In this document: positions 9,756 through 19,151 of the stretch, one piece after another
How positions within the stretch are numbered: position 1 is the stretch's first letter
Layout of the letters: every line of letters begins with the position of its first letter
DNA from: Ehrlichia ruminantium
GTDB lineage: Bacteria; Pseudomonadota; Alphaproteobacteria; Rickettsiales; Anaplasmataceae
Reading direction: 5' to 3'
Length of the DNA: 64,000 nucleotides
NCBI RefSeq assembly: GCF_009728835.1
Contig: NZ_CP033455.1
Location: 1,314,548 to 1,378,547, forward strand
Made by a program: the position numbers and the translations under genes
The notes under the pieces: model-generated
What the model was told of the DNA's origin: nothing
Seen by the model: the letters and a program-made list of their open reading frames with translations, nothing else
Databases searched by the model: none

Positions 9756-10523
9756 TAAAACCCCCCATAAATCTATGAATAACACATATTAAGAGATAAA
9801 AAACTCTTATTAATCTTATCTACACCATAACAAATAAAAGATTTTTCCTAAAAATTAGTTTATAGCATAGCGCATTGTTTGTTATTTCATAACTCAAATT
9901 AACCAGCCTTACAAACTTTAATACATCAATTATTTTTATATATAAAATGGTCAAACTCATTCCTTTAGAAAAAAAATTATTACCAAAAAATATCACTAAA
10001 TTAACCACATGTTCTAAATTTGTAATACCAATTCCTATATACTAAAATGTTAAAAAGTCAACCATTATTAATGAATTAATAACACATACTTAATATCATA
10101 AGTAACTACAAATTAACTAAGTCTTTTAAAACAATACAACTAATACTTTTTAAATTAGCTTATAAATTGAGCAAACACAAGTTTAACCTTCAATAGTATA
10201 TAACAAATCCAATTTATAAAGTAAACTAACAAATATAAATAACAATATTTATATTCTTAAAACATTAAAAGATATTAAATGAACAAATATGAAATATTAC
10301 ATATTTCAATTATTTGTATTAATTACTATAAATAGTTGCATTAGGATTAACTTGATTAGCCATATAAATTAACACATATTTATTAAATAGTGTTAGGCAT
10401 AAACTTTAATTTTATTATAATTTTTAATAATCTACAACATACTCATTCAAAGTCAAACAATGAATCCTATATGTACATAATCAACCATTTCTTTAAGTTT
10501 AATCATCAAGGTCACAATCTCTA
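9756..10523. other. Non-coding gap before the hflK operon
   Basis: AT-rich sequence with an incidental 62-codon minus-strand frame (9820-10008) that has no signal, motif or leader and that I do not accept as a gene. No repeats or RNA genes were seen. Confidence 0.5.
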
Positions 10524-10552
10524 TTGATAGATATTAAATTTTATTGTATAAA
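10524..10552 (+). promoter_or_regulatory. Sigma70-type promoter for hflK-ctaG
   Basis: TTGATA (10524-10529), a 17-base spacer and TATAAA (10547-10552) match the vegetative consensus at 5 of 6 positions each. Transcription would start near 10559, about 50 bases before the hflK ATG. The whole six-gene operon behind it has gaps of four bases or less. Confidence 0.55.
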
Positions 10553-10610
10553 TTGGTCAGATGCTTAAGCTGGTATTAGGCATATTTTTAAGCTAGGTTT
10601 AAGGTAATTT

Positions 10611-11687
10611 ATGTTTGATGATTATGATCCTTGGAACAATAATAATACAACAGAAAATAATAAACCTAAAAACTACAAGAACTCTAATGATATTAATAAG
10701 TTCATAGAAAGATTTAGTAACACGTTTAATTCATTTATGAAGAATAAACGCAATACCCAATCCAATAACAATGGAAAGTTACAGATTACAATCGCAGTCT
10801 TAACTTTCATACTATTATACATGGCATCTGGGTTCTATGTTGTAGAACCAGAAGAAGAAGCTGTACAACTAATATTTGGTAAATATTATAATACCGTAGG
10901 ACCTGGGTTACGCTATCATCTCCCATCACCTATTGGAGAAATAACTAAGTTAAAAGTAAAGACAGTTAATAGAGAAGAAATTGGTTCCCGTTTTCATATG
11001 GATAACACATTAGAGCATGGTGAAGGTGTTATGCTAACTGGAGATGAAAACATAGTCCATATTAATTTTGACGTACACTGGCGGATTAACAATGCATACA
11101 ATTACTTGTTCAAAGTAAGAGATAATCAAGCTGGAGATACAGTAAAAAATGCAGCAGAAAGTGCAATGAGAGAAATCATTGGAAAAAGTTCAATTTCTTT
11201 CGCAATTGAAGGAAAAGGAAGAGCAATGATATCCCAAGAAACTAAATCTTTATTACAAAGTATTCTTGATCATTATAATATGGGAGTAGAAGTTTTATCA
11301 ATTCAACTTAAAAAAGTAGATCCCCCAGAAAAAGTAATTAACTCTTTTAGAGACGTACAGAGTGCACGAGCTGACAAAGAAAAACTCATTAATGAAGCAT
11401 ATGCATATCGTAATCAAGTTCTACCAAGAGCTAAAGGTCAAGCAATAAAGATCAAACTAGATGCAGAAGCATACGAAAGCGAAGTAGTAAATGCAGCTGA
11501 AGGTAATGCTAAAAGATTCCTTGCAATATATAAGGAATATGCACAACAACCTATAGCAGTACGCAATCGGTTATATCTAGAAACAATGGAAGAAATTCTT
11601 AACAAAAATGATAAAGTTGTTTTTACTGATGATCTTAAAGGCATGCTTTCTCATTTCCCATTAATAGATCCTAAAAACAATAGGTAA
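10611..11687 (+). CDS. hflK: HflK, membrane subunit of the HflKC complex
   Basis: HflK and HflC form a ring-like SPFH (band 7) complex on the periplasmic side of the inner membrane that surrounds and modulates the FtsH protease. This 358-residue protein has a hydrophilic asparagine-rich N-terminus (about 1-60), one membrane helix near residues 62-80 (LQITIAVLTFILLYMASGFY), the typical YVVEPEEEAVQLIFGKY junction, the SPFH domain to about residue 260, and a helical alanine/glutamate-rich region. AAGGT lies six bases before the ATG. It is the first gene of the operon and is followed four bases later by hflC. Confidence 0.95.
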   Translation: MFDDYDPWNNNNTTENNKPKNYKNSNDINKFIERFSNTFNSFMKNKRNTQSNNNGKLQITIAVLTFILLYMASGFYVVEPEEEAVQLIFGKYYNTVGPGLRYHLPSPIGEITKLKVKTVNREEIGSRFHMDNTLEHGEGVMLTGDENIVHINFDVHWRINNAYNYLFKVRDNQAGDTVKNAAESAMREIIGKSSISFAIEGKGRAMISQETKSLLQSILDHYNMGVEVLSIQLKKVDPPEKVINSFRDVQSARADKEKLINEAYAYRNQVLPRAKGQAIKIKLDAEAYESEVVNAAEGNAKRFLAIYKEYAQQPIAVRNRLYLETMEEILNKNDKVVFTDDLKGMLSHFPLIDPKNNR

Positions 11688-11691
11688 GTTC

Positions 11692-12564
11692 ATGAATAAA
11701 TCACCAACCAAATTGGTATTAGGCATTTTGGCTGCCGTAATGATAATCGTATTATCAAATTCTGTATTTATCGTAGACGAATCACATCAGTCAATAGTTT
11801 TACAATTTGGACGTGTTGCAAAACAAATAAAGACTAGCGGTTTATATTTCAAAATACCTGTAATACAAAAAGTTGTTTATTTTGATAAAAGAATCATTGA
11901 TATTAGCCCTGATTCAAGAGAAGTTATAGCCGCAGATCAAAAAAGATTCATAGTTGATTCCTATGCAAAATACAGAATAGTAGATCCTGTAAAATTTTAT
12001 CAAACAGTTAGAAATGAAATAGGATTACAGAATAGGTTGAGTTCCATAATTGAATCTAACATTCGTGAAAAAATAGGCACTGTATCATTAATTAACTTCC
12101 TGAATGGAGCAAGATCAGAAGTTATGGCAATAATAAAAGATGGTGTCAGCAAAGAATCCGAAAAATTTGGAATAGAAATGGTAGATGTAAGAATCAGACG
12201 TGCAGATTTACCAGAAGAAAATAGTGTAGCCATATTCAGAAGAATGCAAACAGATCGAGAAAAAGAAGCAAAAGAAATTAGAGCAGAAGGAGAAGAAGCC
12301 TCCCAAAGAATAAAATCTGATGCAGATTTACAAACTCGTATGATCATTGCAGATGCAATAAAAGACGCACAAATAATTCGAGGAACCGGAGAAGCTAAAG
12401 CATCAAAAATTTACAATGATGCTCTAAAAAATGATCCAGACTTCTTTAGCTTTTATAGAACTATGCAAGCGTATAAACAAGCTTTTAATGGAAAAAATAC
12501 AAAAATCATTTTATCACCTAACAATGATTTTATTAATTTTTTTAATAAGCAGAGAGGTAATTAA
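11692..12564 (+). CDS. hflC: HflC, membrane subunit of the HflKC complex
   Basis: This is the 290-residue partner of HflK. It has one N-terminal membrane helix (about 7-27), the family junction VDESHQSIVLQFGRV, an SPFH domain with FDKRIIDISPDS, and the long helical segment around residues 190-240 (MQTDREKEAKEIRAEGEE) that is well conserved in HflC. The length is slightly below that of the E. coli protein. The stop codon shares one base with the degP start codon, which indicates translational coupling. Confidence 0.95.
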   Translation: MNKSPTKLVLGILAAVMIIVLSNSVFIVDESHQSIVLQFGRVAKQIKTSGLYFKIPVIQKVVYFDKRIIDISPDSREVIAADQKRFIVDSYAKYRIVDPVKFYQTVRNEIGLQNRLSSIIESNIREKIGTVSLINFLNGARSEVMAIIKDGVSKESEKFGIEMVDVRIRRADLPEENSVAIFRRMQTDREKEAKEIRAEGEEASQRIKSDADLQTRMIIADAIKDAQIIRGTGEAKASKIYNDALKNDPDFFSFYRTMQAYKQAFNGKNTKIILSPNNDFINFFNKQRGN

Positions 12565-13994
12565 TGAGGAAATTTTTATTAGTTATATCAGCATTACTAC
12601 TAACAATTACACCCTTAGTTAGTTTATCTTCTGAAAACATAGAACAATATGACCCAAGGTCAGGATTTTCTAAGCTCATTCAAGATTCAAGTCCAGCAAT
12701 AGTAAACATCAGTATAATTCAAGACTTAACATCTGAACAATTCCCTCTGTTATTAAACTTTGAAGAACTATTAAAGAACCTAATTGAAGGAAAATTAACA
12801 AAAAAAGAAATACCACACGAAATATTAAGTGCAGGTTCGGGTTTTGTAATAGATAAATCAGGTATAATAGTAACTAACTACCATGTTGTACAAAATGCAA
12901 AAGAAATTTTCGTAACATTTAGTGATAATAAATCTGTATCAGCAAAACTTTTAGGCACAGACCCACAGACTGATCTTGCAGTATTAAAAGTTGATGTAAA
13001 ACAAAAACTCCCATGTTTAAGTTTTGGCGATTCTAATTCTGCTAAGGTAGGAGACTGGGTAGTAGCAATAGGCAACCCATTCGGCCTTGGAGGATCTGCA
13101 AGTATTGGTATTATATCTGCACGGGCAAGAGATTTAAATATTGGAGCAACAGAATTTTTACAAACTGATGCAGCTATAAACAGCGGCAATTCTGGTGGTC
13201 CATTATTTAATATACATGGTGAAGTAATTGGTATCAATACAGCAATAATATCAACACAGCGTGGAGGAGGCAGTATAGGGGTCGGTTTTGCAATCCCATC
13301 TAATAGTGCTGTTCCTATCATTGAAGTGCTTTCTCAAGGTAAAAAAGTAGAACACGGTTGGCTTGGCATAGTAATGCAACCTATAACAGAAGAATTAATA
13401 GAGCCATTTAAGCTAAAAGAAGCAGCAGGAGTTTTAGTAACAACTGTAATAAAAGATAGTCCAGCAAGTAAAGCAGCTTTACTACCAGGAGATGTAATAC
13501 TCGAATTTAATAGTAACAAAATTACCGCAGGATCACAGTTATATCAATCTGTCCTACGATCCAAACCAGAAAGTGATGTTAATATCCTAATATCACGTAA
13601 TGGGAAATTAATGAACTTAACTGTAAAAATAGGAAAACTAGAAGACCATAATCTTCATAACCAAGATAATCAAATTAATCAGGACGTAAAAAATATTTTT
13701 CAATCACCTGAGTTAGGATTAACAGTAGGTAATATAGAATCTAACATGATACCTAAATGTACTGAAATACCTACAGGGGTAATAGTCTTAAAAACAGAAA
13801 ACAGTAACGATGCACCAAGTAAAAACTTAAGAAAAGGTGATATTATCTCTCAAATTAATCAATTAACAATTACCAGTATTTCAGACTTTAAGCATGCAAT
13901 AAGAAAAGCAAGCAAGAACAAATCCATAGCATTACTGGTACACAGGGATGGCTTTCCACCATTATTTATTCCTATTAAGATGAAGAAGAAATGA
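12564..13994 (+). CDS. degP: DegP/HtrA-family periplasmic serine protease (Do-like)
   Basis: This protease and chaperone degrades or refolds damaged envelope proteins in the periplasm. The 476-residue sequence has a signal peptide (about 1-22), a trypsin-like domain with the catalytic triad H107 (TNYHVV), D137 (DPQTDLAV) and S210 (NSGNSGGPL), and two PDZ domains at about 265-355 and 385-470. All catalytic residues are present. It sits with hflK and hflC, a common alphaproteobacterial arrangement that ties membrane and periplasmic quality control together. Its end overlaps the start of lolA by four bases. Confidence 0.96.
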   Translation: MRKFLLVISALLLTITPLVSLSSENIEQYDPRSGFSKLIQDSSPAIVNISIIQDLTSEQFPLLLNFEELLKNLIEGKLTKKEIPHEILSAGSGFVIDKSGIIVTNYHVVQNAKEIFVTFSDNKSVSAKLLGTDPQTDLAVLKVDVKQKLPCLSFGDSNSAKVGDWVVAIGNPFGLGGSASIGIISARARDLNIGATEFLQTDAAINSGNSGGPLFNIHGEVIGINTAIISTQRGGGSIGVGFAIPSNSAVPIIEVLSQGKKVEHGWLGIVMQPITEELIEPFKLKEAAGVLVTTVIKDSPASKAALLPGDVILEFNSNKITAGSQLYQSVLRSKPESDVNILISRNGKLMNLTVKIGKLEDHNLHNQDNQINQDVKNIFQSPELGLTVGNIESNMIPKCTEIPTGVIVLKTENSNDAPSKNLRKGDIISQINQLTITSISDFKHAIRKASKNKSIALLVHRDGFPPLFIPIKMKKK

Positions 13995-14605
13995 ATATGA
14001 GGGTAAGAAAGTTATTATGTGCGTTCTGTTTAGTATTCTCTCTGAGTCTATATTACAGTTGTAATACATACTCTGCTGACATAAGAGTAGATACTATTAA
14101 AAACGCTCTTACATATTTTGACGCTGTACGTTCTTTTAAGGCAGAGTTTATACAGATTTCTTCTACTGATAATATTCCACGCTATGGACAAGTGCTTATG
14201 AGAAAGCCAGGACTTCTGAAATGGAATTATTACCCACCTACCCCAGTATCTATTATCATTAAAGGTAAAACTATTTCTTATTATGATAGAGAACTTGAAG
14301 AGTACTCTTACACAACTATTAACAGTCCTATTATTAACTTATTAAGTTCCGACATGAAAAATATATCAACTATAGATTTTGTAAATATAGATACAGTCAA
14401 CAATCAAAAAATAGTGACTCTATATGATAAAAAGTCAGAATCACAGGCAGAAGTTATTTTTAATATCAATCCAATTACTATCGTAGGATTAAATATATCA
14501 AATCCAGATTCTACAACCAGTATTCAATTTTACAACATTAGTAGTAACATCCCTATAGATAAGGCAGAATTTAAGCATGATATATCCCACTATTATTCAG
14601 AATAA
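13991..14605 (+). CDS. lolA: LolA-like outer-membrane lipoprotein carrier
   Basis: LolA carries lipoproteins across the periplasm from the LolCDE transporter to the outer membrane. The 204-residue protein has a signal peptide (about 1-29, probable cleavage after TYSA), then the family opening with a helix containing FDAVRSFKAEFIQISS and the motif QVLMRKPGLLKWNYYPP, which matches the G-x-x-x-x-x-RPGKFRW region of LolA. It overlaps degP by four bases and abuts rnc directly. Sequence conservation is modest, as usual for LolA outside gammaproteobacteria, but the motif is clear. Confidence 0.87.
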   Translation: MNMRVRKLLCAFCLVFSLSLYYSCNTYSADIRVDTIKNALTYFDAVRSFKAEFIQISSTDNIPRYGQVLMRKPGLLKWNYYPPTPVSIIIKGKTISYYDRELEEYSYTTINSPIINLLSSDMKNISTIDFVNIDTVNNQKIVTLYDKKSESQAEVIFNINPITIVGLNISNPDSTTSIQFYNISSNIPIDKAEFKHDISHYYSE

Positions 14606-15292
14606 ATGACAACAAACAACATATCAGAAATTATAGGATATAGCTTTAAAAATACTCAATTACTTAATGAAGCTCTAACTCATCCAAGTGTTTCTTCTTC
14701 TAAAGATAGTATGAATTTCAACTATGAGAGGCTTGAATTCTTAGGAGATGCTGTATTAAACCTAGTTATCTCTGAGATGCTATTCAATATCTTCCCTAAA
14801 GATACAGAAGGTAACTTAGCAAAAAAGAAAACGGCATTAGTTTGCGGTACAAAGCTAGTAGAAGTTGCACAATCCATAAATTTAGGAACATTTATCATTA
14901 TGTCCGATGGTGAAAGAACTTGTGGTGGAGCAAATAATTCTAGTAATTTAGAAAATGCATTAGAAGCATTGATAGGTGCTATATATCTCGATGGAGGACT
15001 AAAAGCAGCAAAAAATTTTATTTTCTTATTTTGGAAAAATTCTGCAAAACACATGAAAGTACCACCACAAGACGCAAAAACTATATTACAAGAATGGGCA
15101 CAGAGTAAAGGACTACTTGCTCCAAGTTATCATATTGTCAATAAATCTGGTCCAGATCACAACCCCATCTTTACCGTAGAAGTAAGAATGCATTCATATG
15201 AAACACTACAAGCAACTGGCAATAATAAAAAAATAGCTGAACAAAAAGCAGCAAGCTTAATGCTAGAAAAAATTAACTACAAAACAAAATGA
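14606..15292 (+). CDS. rnc: Ribonuclease III
   Basis: RNase III cuts double-stranded RNA during rRNA maturation and mRNA turnover. The 228-residue protein has the RNase III domain with the signature NYERLEFLGDAVL at residues 39-51 (acidic E44 and D48), the second acidic cluster at ENALEALIGAIYLDGG, and a C-terminal double-stranded RNA-binding domain from about residue 153 (DAKTILQEWAQSKG) to the end. It starts on the base after the lolA stop and overlaps ctaG by four bases, so the three genes are almost certainly one transcript. Confidence 0.97.
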   Translation: MTTNNISEIIGYSFKNTQLLNEALTHPSVSSSKDSMNFNYERLEFLGDAVLNLVISEMLFNIFPKDTEGNLAKKKTALVCGTKLVEVAQSINLGTFIIMSDGERTCGGANNSSNLENALEALIGAIYLDGGLKAAKNFIFLFWKNSAKHMKVPPQDAKTILQEWAQSKGLLAPSYHIVNKSGPDHNPIFTVEVRMHSYETLQATGNNKKIAEQKAASLMLEKINYKTK

Positions 15293-15822
15293 CAAAGAAA
15301 ATAAAAAACACTATCTATTTATTAATATCATTAACATTATCTATGTTGTGCCTAGCATATGCTTCAGTACCATTATACAGTATATTTTGTAAAGTTACAG
15401 GATATGGAGGAACAGTAAGAATAAAAACAACCAAGCAATCTAAACTAGGTAAAACTACTATTAAAGTAAGGTTCAACGCAGACATAAACCAAGAACTTCC
15501 ATGGAAATTCTATCCTGAAATACCTTACACCATTGTAAAACCCGGAGAGCAGAAATTAATTTTTTATAGAGCAGAAAACTTAACTAATGAATACGTTTCA
15601 GGTATGGCTGTATACAACGTTACCCCTTATAAAGCAGGTAAATATTTTAATAAGGTTGCTTGCTTTTGTTTCACCCAACAAACGTTATCTCCTTATCAAA
15701 ATACCATCATGCCAGTATCATTTTTTATAGACCCAGACATAGAAACTGACCCTGAAACATCTGATGTAAAGTTAATAACTCTTTCATATACTTTCTTTAA
15801 ATATAAAGAAAATAGTAAATAA
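15289..15822 (+). CDS. ctaG: Cytochrome c oxidase assembly protein CtaG (Cox11)
   Basis: CtaG delivers copper to the CuB site of subunit I of cytochrome c oxidase. The 177-residue protein has one N-terminal membrane helix (about 7-27), the motif ASVPLYSIFCKVTGYGGT, and the copper-binding CFCF at residues 125-128 followed by FTQQTL. It is the last gene of the operon (ATGA overlap with rnc). Together with surf1 at 52.2 kb and a heme-copper oxidase-like gene at 50 kb, it shows that aerobic respiration is intact. Confidence 0.96.
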   Translation: MTKKIKNTIYLLISLTLSMLCLAYASVPLYSIFCKVTGYGGTVRIKTTKQSKLGKTTIKVRFNADINQELPWKFYPEIPYTIVKPGEQKLIFYRAENLTNEYVSGMAVYNVTPYKAGKYFNKVACFCFTQQTLSPYQNTIMPVSFFIDPDIETDPETSDVKLITLSYTFFKYKENSK

Positions 15823-16243
15823 TCAACTCTTTAATAGATATTCTTTCCTTCAAATACATTACACACAAATATAGACAAGATCACAATTACTTAGAAACTA
15901 ATAAAAATAATATTCTTAAAAAACCTGTAGTATATTTATCACTAGTACTTCAATATTTAGTTACTCACTATAGGATAAACATCAAACTAAAACACCATAA
16001 TAGAACAAGCACTAACAAACTAACAGATTATCTCATACAAACTAGTAGTTTAATTTCCTACTGTACCATTTACGTCGATGAGGAATACACAGTCTAATAT
16101 TGATCTTATGCAACATGTACATAATTTTTTTCTTTTTGTATTTACAATTTGATATTTTGCATTATAAATAACCTGATTTTGCCTATTACAGCATAAGTAA
16201 ACAACTTAACATTTATAGTTCAAACAATATATTATGAGGTAAG
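15823..16243. other. Non-coding gap before the M16 peptidase pair
   Basis: AT-rich intergenic sequence with no open frame of interest and no clear terminator for the preceding operon. The promoter for the peptidase pair lies at its right end. Confidence 0.5.
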
Positions 16244-16273
16244 TTGATGTAATCAGATTAATAGTTTTACAAT
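16244..16273 (+). promoter_or_regulatory. Candidate promoter for the M16 peptidase pair
   Basis: TTGATG (16244-16249), an 18-base spacer and TACAAT (16268-16273) form a reasonable sigma70 site. It would leave a leader of about 80 bases before the ATG at 16363. Confidence 0.4.
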
Positions 16274-16362
16274 AAAAAAGTAATAAGCTTATTAGCACAT
16301 TAACATTTATAAACTACACCATAAGTTTTTATTAAAATTAGATAATTACAAAGGTTAAAATC

Positions 16363-17679
16363 ATGGTTAGATTTTTTGTCTTATTCTTAATAATCCTCTG
16401 TACGACAACCAGTAACGCCCTATCATTAAATGTCGAAGTAATTCATGAAAAGTTAGATAATGGGCTAGAAATATACATCTTACCTAATCATCGCAGTCCA
16501 GCAGTCATGCATATGGTACTATACAAGGTAGGTGGATCTGATGATCCGGTAGGATATTCTGGGTTAGCCCATTTCTTTGAACACTTAATGTTTAGTGGAA
16601 CAGAAAAATTTCCAAACCTCATTACAACTTTAAGCAGTATAGGCGCAAACTTTAATGCAGGGACTTCTGAATCTTTCACTATGTATCATGAATTAGTACC
16701 AAAACAACACTTGCCTCTTGTAATGGATATCGAGTCAGATAGAATGCAAAATCTAAAAATTACCGACACTGCATTTAACAGAGAACAAAAGGTAGTTTTG
16801 GAAGAAAGAAAAATGCGTACTGAAAGCCAAGCAAGAAATATTCTATTAGAAGAGATGCAGAATGCATTTTATTACAATGGGTATGCTAGGCCTGTAGTAG
16901 GATGGGAACATGAAATTAGTCAATACAATAAAGAAATAGCAGAAGCTTTTTACAAGTCACATTATAGCCCAAACAATGCAATATTGGTTGTAGCAGGAGA
17001 CGTAGATTCGAAAGAAGTTATTAAACTTGCAAAACAATACTACGGTACAATAGAACCTCGTAATCAAGAATTCCCACGTGTCCCAAGGCTAGAACCTAAG
17101 CACAAGGTAAATATGACCGTTACATTAGAAGATGAGTCAGTAGAAGTACCAGAATTATTCTTAATGAATCAAATACCAAGTAATCTTACAAAAAACTACA
17201 TAACAAACATGATCATAGCAGAAATACTTGGCAACGGTAGATTTAGTATGCTGTATAATGATTTAGTACTCAATAATCCAATTGTAACATCCATAAACAC
17301 AGATTATAGTCACTTAGTATACAGCGACACTTTTCTTCAAATCCATGCTGTACCTAAAGATGGTATTACTCTACAAACAGTAGAAGAAGAAATCTATAAA
17401 TGTATAAACAATTACATAGAAAATGGTATACCAGAAGAATACTTAGAAGCTGCAAAATATAGAACAAAAGCACAGATAACCTATGCTTTTGATGGATTAG
17501 ATTTTATATCACAATTTTATGGAATCAGTTTAATTCTTGGAATACCACTATCAGAAATCAATAACATGTTTAACCTAATTGATAACATAACTATTGACGA
17601 TGTAAATTCCACTTTAAAGAACATTTTTCAAAATAATGCAAAATTTGCTGGATATCTATTACCTAAATTAGGGGCATAA
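16363..17679 (+). CDS. M16-family zinc peptidase, catalytic copy
   Basis: This 438-residue protein belongs to the M16 (pitrilysin/insulinase/processing peptidase) family. It has a signal peptide (about 1-19), then the inverted zinc motif HFFEH at residues 70-74 and a downstream glutamate (VVLEERKMRTES, about 147-148) as the third ligand. The two-lobed length matches one subunit of a heterodimeric M16B enzyme. The next gene is a second M16 protein without the zinc motif, three bases after this stop, so they probably act as a catalytic and non-catalytic pair in the periplasm, like mitochondrial processing peptidase. The natural substrate is unknown. Confidence 0.93.
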   Translation: MVRFFVLFLIILCTTTSNALSLNVEVIHEKLDNGLEIYILPNHRSPAVMHMVLYKVGGSDDPVGYSGLAHFFEHLMFSGTEKFPNLITTLSSIGANFNAGTSESFTMYHELVPKQHLPLVMDIESDRMQNLKITDTAFNREQKVVLEERKMRTESQARNILLEEMQNAFYYNGYARPVVGWEHEISQYNKEIAEAFYKSHYSPNNAILVVAGDVDSKEVIKLAKQYYGTIEPRNQEFPRVPRLEPKHKVNMTVTLEDESVEVPELFLMNQIPSNLTKNYITNMIIAEILGNGRFSMLYNDLVLNNPIVTSINTDYSHLVYSDTFLQIHAVPKDGITLQTVEEEIYKCINNYIENGIPEEYLEAAKYRTKAQITYAFDGLDFISQFYGISLILGIPLSEINNMFNLIDNITIDDVNSTLKNIFQNNAKFAGYLLPKLGA

Positions 17680-17681
17680 TT

Positions 17682-19049
17682 ATGAGAAACGTATTATATT
17701 ATATAGCAACATTTATTTTCTTTATAAGCACGTCTTACAGTACTTATGCAGACAGTAATGTAAATATCAATGTACAAAAGGCAACAACAAAAAATAATGT
17801 CAGTTATTTATATGTTGAACACCACAACTTACCAACCATTTCATTTACACTTGCATTTAAAAAAGCAGGATATGCATACGATAAACCAGACAAGCAAGGA
17901 CTTGCATATTTTACATCACAAATACTAAAGCAAGGTTCACAGAATAGCAGTGGTCTTGATTTTATCAAGCAACTCGAAAGTAAAGGCATTACATTAACAT
18001 TCGATGTAGATCAAGACAATTTCTACGCCACTATAAAAACCCTATCCGAAAACTTTGAATATGCACTATCACTATTAAGTGATTGTTTGTTAAATCCAAC
18101 AAACAACGAGGAAATATTCGATAGGGTAAAAGATGAACACATTGCACAGATTAAATCCTTATATAGCGCCCCTGACTTCATAGCAACAACTGAATTATTT
18201 AATACTATATTTGAAGGACATCCATATTCCAATAGAGGCAATGGAACATTAAGCACCGTAAATAATATCAATGAGGAAGATGTACAGTCATACGTTAAGA
18301 GTAGTTTTGATAAGAACCAAATAGTTATTAGTGCAGCAGGAGATATCAACCCAAACGAGTTATCAAATTTATTAGACAAATACCTGCTATCTAAATTACC
18401 ATCTGGTAATAATAATAATAACATACCAGATACCACTATTAACAAAAAACATAACTTATTATATGTTGCTAGAGACATACCACAAAGTGTAATAATGTTT
18501 GCAACAGACGGGATACCTTATAATAGCAAAGATTATTATGCAGCAGATCTATTCAACACTATCTTAGGTGGATTAAGTCTAAATTCAATATTAATGATAG
18601 AATTACGTGATAAGTTAGGATTAACATACCACACTAGTAGTAGATTAAAGAACATGGATCACAGTAGTATACTAAAAGGAGTATTATATACTGACAATAC
18701 CACAGTAACAAAATCTATGTCAGTTTTTAAAGAAACTATAGAAAATATTACAAAAAATGGTATTGATGAAGTAGTATTTTCACTTGGCAAGTCCAGTATT
18801 ATTAATTCTTTCGTACTTTCACTACTAAATAATGATAATGTTGCAAATACATTGTTAAGTATGCAACTACATAACTTAGACACTAACTACATAAACAATC
18901 ATAATTCCCATTATGAAGCTATTACATTAGACGAAGTAAACAAAGTAGCAAAGAAAATCTTATCCAATGATCTTGTGATAATTGAAGTTGGAAAAAACAA
19001 TAACATGAATGGTCAGGAAATTAATGTTAAACAAAATATGCTAAGTTAA
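17682..19049 (+). CDS. M16-family peptidase-like protein, non-catalytic partner
   Basis: This 455-residue protein has the M16 fold signature (signal peptide about 1-24, LPTISFTLAFKKAGYAYDKP near residues 49-68) but no HxxEH. At the matching position it reads DKQGLAYFTSQIL. The C-terminal half keeps the family block GGLSLNSILMIELRDKLGLTYHTSS, which resembles the RSKLxxxLREExGLAY region. It lies three bases behind the catalytic copy and is probably its substrate-binding partner. This pairing is common in alphaproteobacteria. Confidence 0.92.
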   Translation: MRNVLYYIATFIFFISTSYSTYADSNVNINVQKATTKNNVSYLYVEHHNLPTISFTLAFKKAGYAYDKPDKQGLAYFTSQILKQGSQNSSGLDFIKQLESKGITLTFDVDQDNFYATIKTLSENFEYALSLLSDCLLNPTNNEEIFDRVKDEHIAQIKSLYSAPDFIATTELFNTIFEGHPYSNRGNGTLSTVNNINEEDVQSYVKSSFDKNQIVISAAGDINPNELSNLLDKYLLSKLPSGNNNNNIPDTTINKKHNLLYVARDIPQSVIMFATDGIPYNSKDYYAADLFNTILGGLSLNSILMIELRDKLGLTYHTSSRLKNMDHSSILKGVLYTDNTTVTKSMSVFKETIENITKNGIDEVVFSLGKSSIINSFVLSLLNNDNVANTLLSMQLHNLDTNYINNHNSHYEAITLDEVNKVAKKILSNDLVIIEVGKNNNMNGQEINVKQNMLS

Positions 19050-19082
19050 TACCTATTAGGTAGTGTCTTAATACATAACATT

Positions 19083-19151
19083 TGTGTAATTATAGCTAAA
19101 TAAATATTTTTGGTTATCACTTATCAAAAATATTTATTTTGCAATTACACA
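19083..19151. terminator. Long two-part hairpin after the M16 pair
   Basis: An inner stem of 15 perfect base pairs (19098-19112 with 19125-19139, 12-base loop) sits inside an outer stem of nine perfect base pairs (19083-19091 with 19143-19151). The structure begins 34 bases after the second peptidase stop. The inner right arm ends in a run rich in T. It is likely a 3' end or terminator element, although the very AT-rich stem is unlike a textbook GC-rich terminator. Confidence 0.5.

Noticed and set aside
9820-10008. 62-codon minus-strand frame before hflK
   Set aside because: No ribosome binding site, motif or coding-like composition; it is typical of chance frames in AT-rich DNA.
12000-13519. 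Long antisense frames opposite hflC and degP
   Set aside because: They overlap conserved enzymes on the other strand and show no family features.
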